This document shows positions 40,401-52,400 of a stretch of DNA of 64,000 bases, in pieces. The DNA is from Fasciola hepatica (lineage: Eukaryota; Platyhelminthes; Trematoda; Plagiorchiida; Fasciolidae). The notes beneath the pieces were generated by a model. It had not been told where the DNA came from and did not search any database. It worked only from the letters and a program-made list of their open reading frames with translations. Positions within the stretch are counted from its first letter, which is position 1, and each line of letters starts with the position of its first letter. The stretch covers positions 3,410,001-3,474,000 of the forward strand of contig CANUEZ040000014.1 of NCBI GenBank assembly GCA_948099385.1, written 5' to 3'. Position numbers and translations under genes: made by a program.

Positions 40401-43400
40401 TTGCATTCGTCTTGAAAATATCAAAGACCTCGGCTCAGGATGATTGCGATTGAAAAGTTATAGGGCTCCAAGCGGAAGTTTGTGATTGTATTTAAATCCC
40501 CCATCCAATATGTTTGCGGAGAGATTCCAACATCAATGGGCAGCCAATCGTTAGACGAAGTGGATAGCTCTGTATATTTCGTCAAGCTTATGTCGCGGCA
40601 AACATCGTGAAAGGTTAGCACAGTGTGAAAAAGACTCAACCTTGTCAAGTTTAGATTGAGAATCTAACTCAAGAATGGATGCAGGTTATTTCTTACGTAA
40701 TGTGAATGTTTAATACGACACAGTAAATTATCCATACATTCAACGAAGCTACCACTGAAATCCATCGTGCTTTTCGAACCGTTTGTTGATATCTAACGTA
40801 CAAGACACATACGTGGAACAGAAGCAAGGTCGTATCTTGGAGAATATCCATCTTTGTTAGTGCAAGGACGTAGTAGCTGTTCGTGATTGTTGGAGGGGTC
40901 AGAAAATCGAGCTCCGGTGTACATCCGGTTATCACCTGCGGCTGGAATCTTTTGAAACTTTACCCTGATTGCCCAAGTGGACATAGCCCTGAATGCAAAC
41001 ACCGACCAACCACAAATTTTCCATGAAATGAAAAGCAAAATACATTGTGCAAGGGATACAGAGCTTATCTGGTGGGCCTGTCGGGTGGCGATATTCTGGT
41101 GAATCGGTTCAATTTTCACAGTTTCAGCGGCTATCGACGCAAAAATAGTCGGCTCAAGGAAAATCCACTGGATTGCGTAGAGTGCCACTCACTATAAGTC
41201 ACTGTAAACTTTTGGAGCCACATTCATAGATCACGACTGGTTGACTACGTGTTTCTCCCCGACAAGGTAAAGCATCTGTATACTTCGATGCTTAAAAAAT
41301 ACCGGTGGGTATTTGGTACTGACCACCTAGTCCAGCCCGTGGTTTAAGCAAGATGGAGTGCTGCCATATTATTCAAATACTGTGACCGACTGGCTGGATG
41401 AGACCTTCCCGCTTCAACTGGACCGGCGGAACACATATTTCCGTCTCGAAGGTCTCACGATTTGGCACAAATGGGGTCCCTTCTATGGGAGTATATAAAG
41501 AAGAATAAGTGTTGCTCAAAGCCGTAGATTAATTCGATCCCTATAGGGTCTACCACAAAATGATTGTTCCGAATTTTACTCAATGTGTAGCTCAAGAAGG
41601 AGGACAGTGAGACGACTATTATCTGCCAGTTTATTTTGCATTAAAATGGACAAGTGGAAATGTGACATGGTCTGTGGAAGAGAAATCGTGGTCTGAAAAG
41701 CGTTCTCAGAATATCGGCAGAAACATCAGTGTTGACCAGAACTGCCACTTACTACTGACAGTAAAATGACAATATCCGGAAGCCCAATAAATGTGATCTT
41801 TCTTCTATCCAGTAATCTCTGAATAAAATACTGCATGAAGCAACTAGTTAATCGGTGTTTTATTGAAAATTCAGATGAGGTAGCATGGGTTCGGCTGATC
41901 AACCACATGCGTCTTTTGAAACTTCAGTATTCAGAACTAATCTGTCTACTAAGTACTGTTACAGTAGTCAATTTTACATTTCGGTCCCCGTGGGATACTT
42001 CATTGGTGTTGATTGTTGTTACCGCATGACGAATCATTTGATGATTTCCGAAAAAGAAGATATCATTTTATCATTTAGAGGTAAGATCAAATATGAAATA
42101 CAACGGCTGCATTAGGAATCAGGGCTTGATAAAAAGGATGTGGGCTTTTTCACCAATTTCCTATGAACCGAGAATACGCTACATTTTTTACTTAGTTCAA
42201 TATGCATTTTGACTAATAAATCTGGGTCCAATCTCTGTTTTTATTTCTTAATCAACTGTCAGTGGCCAAAACTCGGTTAAGCACCTTCGCCTGGACGGAA
42301 AATTCTTGGTTAGGTCACAGCTGACAGGACGAGCATTGACATCGTCGTTTGATAATTCTGGCTGCCATAAAGGTGATGTGTATCATCCAAATAGACAAAT
42401 AATTCCACCGAAATGTCCATACAGTCTTCCTATCTTTTGTATTTTATCCGTTTGCCGGTTAACATTATTTAGTTGTAAACGGCTTTATGAAAGGGGTGAA
42501 CAAGCAACTTTTCACCTCATCCGCAGTTAAATGAGTTTTACTTTTTGTCTGGCGATGTGGCAAAGGTGACATTTTTGTTTTCTTTTACTAATTCATTCAT
42601 TAGTTCTACTCCCCAAAATGCGTGATATAACATGAACTTCCAACGAATCGTCTGATAATGCGAGTACGAACACTGTGGAAAGAAGGTAATTTACCTGTCA
42701 AGCCACTTCATTTAGTATTTCGGTGGGAAAGTGAACCAGGAATTCAACATTTTATCGGGAATTCACGATTTCCGTTCTGTGTGATTACTCTTCCAACTTG
42801 CTGAACAACTTCGTTAAATTGGTTAGGTGAGCACTGCTCGACTACTGTTCTACTTTCCACCACATTCCTGCATTACTCCCACTTCAGTATCTTTACTCCA
42901 TTGGTTGTCCTCTAATCGTATTGACAAGGCTTGCCGACTATTTTCCGGGACGTTTCCAAAGCACTAGATCCATGAGCTAGTCACCCAAACCCCTAATAAA
43001 TAAGTGGCGCTTTCCAGCGTACTGTCCATTTGTCCATTTTTTCACTAGCCTCAGCTAATTTAGCCCTAGCTCTTCAGGGACTGCTTTAAAGGATGGTTTC
43101 GATACACTTCTCATCCATACTGTATCAACGGAAGAAGACTTTAAGCATCCATCTTCCAGTAGTTGAAACATGGTGGAGTTTTGTATCTACTAACTCTTAC
43201 AAGTGTTCTGATTGTATGTCTTATTTATATCCCGCAGCTTTTCCGAGTGGATCTTTCACTCTTCATACTTTTCAATTACCCAGAATTCAATCTGCCTAGT
43301 ACCTCGTAATGTCCCTAAACACTCGCATTCACCCGACATCTGATGCTTCGGATTCCCAGCCAAGCCCATAGTTATATTATGAGAACACAGATTTGTGAAC

Positions 43401-46400
43401 AAGCTCGTTTTCAGTGATTCACATTCACGCCATTACATCACAATATATTACGACAATCTTATACTACTTCTACCCCATGACCTTTCCGAAACTGTTTAGG
43501 AAGTGTTTTAAAGTGTCACGTCGAGGTATATTTCCAATTATTCATGTGTCACCCATCCTCTTTGTTTAACTAAGTAACGAGGTACGTAACTGACACATGA
43601 ATCTCTGAGGAAGTTATCAGCTTTCCCACTCACCCTTTTAATGGGGTTCTTTAGAAATGCCACTCTCAGCGCCGAACACTGAGGACAGGAATGGTTCAAA
43701 AAATGGGGTGTAACTCGATAATATTGGGGTGATGGATAAAGAACGACTTACAGTTCCTTTTGGGACAGGAATGAAAATATAGGGTGATACCAAGATAAAA
43801 GTCACTTGAAGTTAGGCCTTTTTACTTTCGAGTGAATCATACGTAAATCCAAGCGAAATAACCAAGATTTTTACACGTTGTTGAGAAAATTATGTATCTT
43901 GCTGATCAGTTCAAGAAACGGTTTGAAATATACAGAAATGTTTAACTGAATACGTTTAGACAAAACCAAGATCCCGCATTGACAATGTAGTAAATATTTG
44001 CAGGTAAGGTTTAGCTTGATAAAACATTTCGAGATAAGAAAGAAAATATGAATTTAAATTTAACGCTGAACTTCATGAGCCATTGGATTTGAAAGATAGG
44101 GCACTCCCCGCCTCATCATCATCATCGTACAGCGTTAAACAGTAGGGCAAGCCCCACTGATCACTGCCTTTCTCACCATGTTGCACGCTGAATTAGAAAG
44201 TATGAATATATAAGATGGACAGGGGCTGGAACTATATTAGTGGGAAAAGGAAAGAATGCCTTAGTAGCCAACACACGGAATACACAGTCTAACTGTACAA
44301 ACAAACATCGATCAATCATTCTGATTCGATAGAAAGTGACAACACGATCGCCACTGTTCACGGTTCGCTGCCATATCCTTCAGTGTCTCCAGCCAACTGG
44401 TAGACGGATCTTTTGGACCCCAATCACGAAGACGTGAAACACCTACTTTTCCCAAGTCTGCTGTACTTTTTCTCATTCCTCGCTGCCACGTCATCTGTTG
44501 ACCTCCACGTGGTCTCTTCCACTCCCTAGGAGGAACGCAGAATAGGACACGGTATGGTAGACGTGTGTTTGACATAAGTAACACGTGTCCCAGCCAACGA
44601 AGTCTGCTAAGTTGGATACGCTGTGACGAAACATTCCCCGAATTAGTACCCAATACTCGCTTTCTGACCTCATCATTGCTCACTCGGCTATTCCACTCGA
44701 TCTTAACGATACTACGTAAACATCGGTGGTCGAAAACCTCAAGACGACGAATATCTTCAGCACGCATACTCCAAGTCTCGCAACCATACAACAAAACTGA
44801 ACGCACTGCGGCACAGTAAGCACGATTTTTCAACTTCAATGAAATATCAGATCGATGTCACAAGTGCTTCAGTCCAGCGCACGCTGCTCGAGCCTTGGAT
44901 ATACGTGTGCTCACCTCCACTACTGTGCTCCCATTGGTCGTCACGTTGCTGCCGAGGTGGGTGAAGTGGTCGACAACTGACAGCACCTCCCCATCGAGCA
45001 TCAAGCTCGGAATCGTTGACGTCCAGTCTTGTAACATCACTTTATCTTTCGAAGGTGCAAAGCGCATGCCGAATGGAGCTACAGCTCTTAAGAGTCTATC
45101 TAGTGCACGTTGAGCATGTTCCGTGGATTCGAACAAGCAGACAACGTTGTCCGCGTAATCTAGGTCACACAGCTTTTCACTATTTCCTAGTTCGACGCCT
45201 ATATCCTGGAGATTTTGCAAAGCACTCTCCATTATTTCGTCCATGACGAAGTTGAACAGGAATGGAGACATGGGACATCCCTGTCGAACACCACTGGTCG
45301 TTTCGAACCGACTGGATAGTTCACCGTAAACTCTTACGCGGCCAGAAGTATGAGAATACAATGATCTCATTAGGTTCACGAACTTCTGGGGCATACCTTT
45401 TCGATGAAGAGTACTGAAAAGCGCTGCTCGATCAACTGAATCGAAAGCGCCTTTTAAGTCTAGGAAAATCATTATTGTCGGAAATTCATTATTGATAGAA
45501 CGAGAAGATCAATGTTTAAGGTTACTCCGATGTGCCTAATAGATCCAGATCTGTGTAATTTAAAGGTGCATTGCTTGCTTTGATTATTCAAGAAAGCTCA
45601 CTGATGGATATATAGATAGAGAGACAGATAGACTGTGTGAAGATATAATCAGAACACCAGGAAGGATTAAGGGAAAACCCACAAATAGTTACGACACCAG
45701 CAGACCATATTACAGTTCCCAGGGATCAGACTTGAGGTAACCAATTTAAGTTCTGGATAAAGAGCGAAAGCATAGCAACTTGGAGAACGTCAGAGTTATT
45801 GATCAAGGATCTGGACGACTTACTGCTAATCTAGAGTTTGGGATACGTCCCGAAACATAGTAGGCATGTCATGCAAACAAATTAGATGAACAATCAGAAG
45901 AATTAGGCTTCTGTAGTAACAGTGACCTTGGAATGAAGTCAGAGTTTGGCAAAAGGTTATTATTTGTGCATCCACAGATTTAACAGAGTTGTTCAGTAAT
46001 TTACAATTAAAATGGTCTAGGTAGACTAAAACACCAATCTATTTGACTGAAGTTCCATTGACGTGCACATGTAGTATTTTTAATCTGAAGATAAACCTTA
46101 ATGCTCCGGCAATTTCATTTTAATTTATCTCGGTCTGCTGTTGAACCAAACATCACTTACCTACAAAGGATGCTCCATGAGTGGTGATTTAACTTTAAAA
46201 ACTGCGGAATTAATGACAAGGCAGGTTGGAATAGTTGGCTCTCATAGAACGGCGTTTGGGTATTTCCAGCAAAGTTTCGTTATTCTGGTTTAAATTTCTG
46301 GCTTAACACAAAACAGAATGCCTAAATACAGTGCTCCCATTTGGCATCATTCATCCTCACATTACTAGACAAATTACTGGAAAGTTGTTTCGTACAGCAT

Positions 46401-49400
46401 AATTCTGGAACCACAGCAGAAATATCAAAGAAAATTAGAGGTTGGTGAATGAGAACGACAACAGTAGTGTTTGCTATATCAATCGGCAAAAGTTTAGCCA
46501 AATCAATTACCGAAGAGGTAGGGAGTTGGTGTACGCTGGAAGCTCTCCTTGCTGAACAATTTTAGCCGAGGGGGAAAATGTTTGGAAGATGAGTAACGGT
46601 GGTCAGTTCATAAAATGAAAGAAATTTATGGAAAGCCTCACCAGTGAACTCAGCTATGTATGGCATGATATACTTCCCAGCTGAAGTCCAAGATAGTCCT
46701 TACTTAGGGATTGGATACAATTGGCAATATGGCTTGGTGTCAAGATCAGCTGCGCTCTTGTATGTACAAACTTTCTTCGTCGACCTGATGCCACAATTTG
46801 CTATTCTCTTCTTACTGTTTTCATAACCTTTTTCTGTAACTATTAGTAACTAATGCCTCCGCTGAGAGCTAGCTACCAAAATCGCCGCGAGTGGTGCTCA
46901 GATAATTGTCATTTGAAGGGAAGCAAACTGATAGGTCGCGTCATTTGGCTCTCGCACCAACGCAGTTCACAACCAGCCGAATCAAAGAAGTAAACAAGTA
47001 CTCAAATATAATGCGGCACCACAACAGTAAGGAAATCTTAGAACACTTGTCTCCCCATTTCAAGGACTTCCGTGACATCGAAAATTAGTAAATAATGGTG
47101 TCATTGATTCCATGATCCCGAGTACGCTCCATTGAATCTTCCTCGAATCCATGTTGGCTATCAGAATTTAGCCTACTGCCAGTCGTTTCAGTAGTAAAAA
47201 CTGGAATTCGACCGAAATAATCACACTAGTCTAGTCAAGTATTTGCTTTATGCACACCGGTGGATGAATATTCAGCAGTACATAGCTATACTCACAGCTA
47301 TCACACGATAAAAGAAAGCGGCGGATACAACAAAAGAGCAGTGTTAGGAGATGATTTAGTAGCTAAGACAATAAATGCTGTCTAAGTCCAACGTCGATGT
47401 TCTCTGGGTTACATAAGAATCGAGCGAGGCAGGGGACAACCGAGGACCGGTAGGCAGTCGTGAGAGCAAAAATTATTTTATAATTACTGCGGGTGGAAGA
47501 GGAGGAAGCACACATCCTAGGGTACCTGTGAAGCGGGTGGAGTGAGTCATTCAGAATTCTCTCGGTGAATCTTTTGCACATTTTATGGTGTTGGTATATA
47601 ATGGAGTCGGTGAGATCTTTAAGAGGAATAACACTTTCACAAAATAAGTGCTTGGGAGACCGTTTTATCATGGTGAAACCTTTAGCCTGCAGGCCAGGGA
47701 AGAAGACAGAGGAAGAACACAACCAGTGAGGTAATATACATGCAAATACAAAACGTTGACTGATGTAAAGGGGTACAGACATAGCTTTCAGACGCAAAAC
47801 GTAGTAGGTTAGTCTTTTTGCTTTTGTGAAAACGCTGGAAACATGTTCTCTCCAACAAAGATTATGGGTGATCGTAATCCCAAGGTACTTGACCGATGGT
47901 TGGCAACGAAAGGAGATGTTTCTTATGTGAAAGTCTAGACAGGATTCCAGAAAGTTCACATACTTAGAGTATTTGAGAAGAGAAAAGACAACATCTGGGC
48001 ATTTACAGGGATTTAAGCTTAGGTTATGGCCTTTGGACCAATAGTCAATATCTAAGAGACCAGATTGGAGCTCAGGTGTAGCTGATTCATCACGACAGGG
48101 TAACCCAGTCGCAACATCATCTGCATACCTTATAATGAAGGAAAGGTCACTGACAGGCATGGAAGACGTGTAGACGGAGAATAGAAAAGGGGAGAGGACT
48201 GAGCCCTGTAGTACGCCTTGGTTTGAAACAGAGATTGAAGAGGTTCTGCCCCAATAGGTTGTAAACTGTTTTCGACTGGAGCAATAATCAGACAAAAGTC
48301 CAACGAGTGAGGGTTTTATTCCGTTATTGGAGAGTATGTCAAGGAGCTTTCGTCTATCAACACTGCTAAGTGCATCACTGTAATCCAGGAAGCAGGTGTG
48401 CACAGCTTTTGATTTCTTGTCCAGCGACGACAAGACTTTACGAGCCACGGAAGCAGTAGCATCCAAAGTAGAGCAGGAGCGGAGGTAGGCGAAATGGTTT
48501 ATGTCTCGTATTGTCAAATCACTGGACATTTCCTGGAGTAATAACTTCTCAAACACCTTTAGTGCAATGGAGGTACAGGCAATCGGGCGGAATTTTGCCG
48601 TTCCTTTCTTGGGCACAGGTGTGATGGACTCTGATCTCCAACAGTCGGGAATCTTCTTGCAGTACAAACACAGATTAAGTAATTCTGTCATGAATGGTGT
48701 GAGTATTTGTGCACATTGCTTTTGTACAACTGAGGGAAGACTATCAGGTCCGTGGGATTTTGTTGCACTTGTTGTTTGGCAGCTCTTTGTAAACAGCTTG
48801 GAGGGATATGTTGTGGGGGATGGAGCTGATAAAGCCGTGACAAGATAGGACGTCAGTACAAGTGAACAATAAAGGACGAGGTTGCTTGTTGAAGTCGCTG
48901 TTGACATCCTCAACATTAACGTCTGGGGATAAGAGTCTTGTGGAAATACCACTCGAATGTTTGATCGACATCCAAAGTTATCGACAATTATTGTTAGCCA
49001 GGAGCACACAACTGTATATGCCGTTAAGCCCGCGGATTTCTGACTTGAGAGACTTTTGTAAGCACTTCATTTCCCATGGCGCAATTTTTTGTGGATACTG
49101 GCCGCAGATGACTTTCGGTCACTTTGCTGTGATATCAAAACTGGTGTTCCCTGTATTATGTATACAAAGTGAGAGTAGCTACTGACCACATCTTACTAGA
49201 ATGGGTAAAAATAAGATTGGAACAAACCACGGAACCTTTGGAAAGACAGTTTTCTGAGCCCACCAGAACAAAAGTAGACAAGAATCGAAGATAATTTTCT
49301 GACAACAAGAAATCCACTTGACCGGAACGCTGCTTTTCCGTCCATAACCGTACCAACGAGGGTAAATAAGGAAATGGAAAATTGTGATCAGATAAGCTTT

Positions 49401-52400
49401 CCTCTTATTTCTTTCATAAAGAGCACTTTGGAAACTAACCTCCTATACAGGTATGGAATAACCGAGTTGTAAAACGCTGTGGTTTAGGAATATCTAAATT
49501 TACTTCGTTCAGCATAGCTGGGAATATTGCGAGACAGACAGAAAGCGATGAGTGTAGCGGGTGTGCCCTCAGTAAGTATGATACTGCTTAATGGTTCACA
49601 CTGCAGAAAAATAGATTATTTCTACGAAATTCAATAGTCTAGGGCAAGGTGTCTTACTGGACTTTTAAATACCTTTAATAAAGAGTTGGACCAACACAAG
49701 TTTTCTACAAATCTACCAGATGAAGTGACAGGGGAGCATCGTAATCAGTGATGTCACTCATAGGAATGAATAAACTTAAAAACAATGTAGGTAGGGATAC
49801 GTAGAGGTCTCAAGCGAGAAATGTAAAATAGTAGCCTTCTTAAAATAAGTAGTATAGAATGGCATCTGGTTCACAGGACAAAATTTCCCTCGGGGCACAC
49901 GATCGGTATCGCTGTTGTTGCTGCCCATCGACCATGTGTCATCGTTCTACCGACGAAATAACTTTAGAAGAATCATCTTGCGATTCTAAAATTGGACTCT
50001 TCGTCTAACCACGCTCTACTTGGCTCAAGTCAACCTTCTTACTTTGAAAAAATATCCATCACGAAAAGGCTGCCCGTTGACGTGGTACAACGGCTTTCAT
50101 TTCTCCATGAACCAAAGAGTTACACGCGATGATTTCCTTAAATCGAAGATACAATCTTATCTGACAGGTCGATAGGCAAAGGTCAAACTAAATCCAGTCT
50201 CTGAACCAGTTGATGGGCAACATTTGGTTTCAACCACTACACTCCTGGAGAGGACCTTCCAGCGAATAAACATGGAGAGGAACAGTTTATGGGTCTAAAA
50301 GTCTCCGCTGAACGGATGACATATGGGATTACCTAAGATTTCAGTCGACGGTAGGAGAAATCACCCCACTTCATAGATCAGCTCCCGCCCACATAAGCTG
50401 GACAACCCCCGGCCCAAAGGATACTTCCTCGTCCACATTCCGCTTGGTCCATTCAGTGGATGGGAATGAAGATTGAATCCGAAAGGTGGATCGATAATAA
50501 AGCACCAGCTAAGACAAGATATGCTAGGAAGAACAATCGGGTCTCATGTGACACACCAGAAGAAGCTTCTTTACGAAAGCTTCTATCACGTTCCCGTGTT
50601 GGGTTAACGCTCCACTGTCTTGTGTGTCAGATTTTTGAATCAAAGGCTCTGGTTGGGATTCCCAAGGAAAAATCCCCTCTGTGGTGTGTACACCTGCGAA
50701 GTATGATATATCTAGAAATCGTCGGTGTTCCTTCGAGAAACATTTCTTATCACTCTGCTGTTCATTCTTTACTTTTTAATTTTTATTGGATACGAGAATT
50801 CACAATGAGTTACGACAGATAACTTGTAGCTCTCCATAAGAGTAATAATCCCGAGATAGGGGAAAATGGAAAATCGATTCTCAGACCCAAGCATTTGCCT
50901 CACTGAGCTGTTTTTGGCATTTGCACACTAACATCGATCGGCTTTCTAAACAGGATTAATCGTCAGGTTATCGGTGAAGTTAAGTGCCAAGGATCCAGAG
51001 GAACGACGGACGGAGATCAAGCACGCCCTGTTTGAGGTTGGCAATAATGCTTAGGGTCCATGAACCAGACAAACTGATACAGTGCATATCTGCATCCTCA
51101 GCTGCACTGTTAGATGCACTCAGACCTATTCATCCGGATTCTAGAGATGATGAGGCACGGAGATGCCTTAAATACCACCTGATTCCAAGCCTCAGAAGCT
51201 ACCGTGAACAGTGGTGAATGACGAGGTGAAGGGGGATCGAAAGGTTGCGACGAGTGACAACCACAGCAAACTTCTCCATCTAATTAGAAATACTAGTCCA
51301 CAGAAGCCAGGCTTTAGCGATCTGACCAGAGAAGCGAATGGTTCATTGATTCAGACTCAGGAGCATCGTCTAGATTGTTGGCGGAGCATTTCGAGAAACA
51401 ATTTAACTAGTCTTTAACAACAATAGATGTGCTGACTAGCACGATGGTTAGTGTTCCAAATGTATTTACCAGTCCTTTGTCAGAAGCAGGGTTCTGCGCG
51501 AGATATGTAATCTAAAACGACATGGACTACTGGATTGGATGGGTTGCTTCCATCTATTTTCAATGGTGGTGGCTCAGAAATATTACTGGAGTTGACATAA
51601 CTCCTCGATTTGATATGGGTGATGGAACAAGTTCCAAAGGGTTGGTGTGAATCGGTGATCATACCGATTGATAGCAAATGCGATCAATGTTCCCGTGAAA
51701 ACCACAGGGGAACAAGACTGGTTAGCTGGGCATCGAAACTGCACCCTGAAATTATGCTTCACCTCTTACGGCGATCTATCACCCGAGTTTGCCAAGAGAA
51801 GTGGTACATGTAGAATTGCCCCTCTCTCCCAGTCTCCTCAACTTTGTGAATGATATGGCCCTAGAGACCGCGCTTTTGTCACGTGAGGATAGTGTTATTG
51901 AACTTTTCTCGGGTAGACGAATCAGACCTTGAATATACAGACGACACAGTTCTTCTAAGTGAAGACCCAGATACGTTGAAAGCTTTTCTGGACAGGTTGG
52001 TGAACTGCGTAGCAATGTTCGGTGTGTGTTTTGCACTTTCAAGTTGCAAGACGCTGTTGCAGAAATGGTTCGGTCCGAAGCCAAACCTTTCAGTGTCTGA
52101 GGAAACTTTAGACCATGTAGACAACTTCTGTTATCCAGGCATTTGCATTTGACCCGTACGTCACATCGCATGAAGTGCCTCAGCGTATGCAGGAGACATG
52201 TCTGGCTTTACTTATCTCCGTCATTTGTGGTATCTACGTGACATCAGTTTATCTATCAAGGGTCGAGTTTCCGCTGCACCCGTCAGGTCAGTTCTTTTGT
52301 ACGGTTCAAAAACATAGCCACTGCGGATGGAGGACATGCAAAGACTGTTGATATTCGAACACCGATGTCTTCAAAACATTGCTGGAATCTGGTGGGAAGA

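Noticed and set aside
40793..41188. 131-codon minus-strand ORF
   Set aside because: No recognisable domain, and it sits in a stretch otherwise made of transposon debris. Not called as a gene.
48501..48848. 115-codon plus-strand ORF
   Set aside because: Exact shadow of the minus-strand reverse transcriptase frame.
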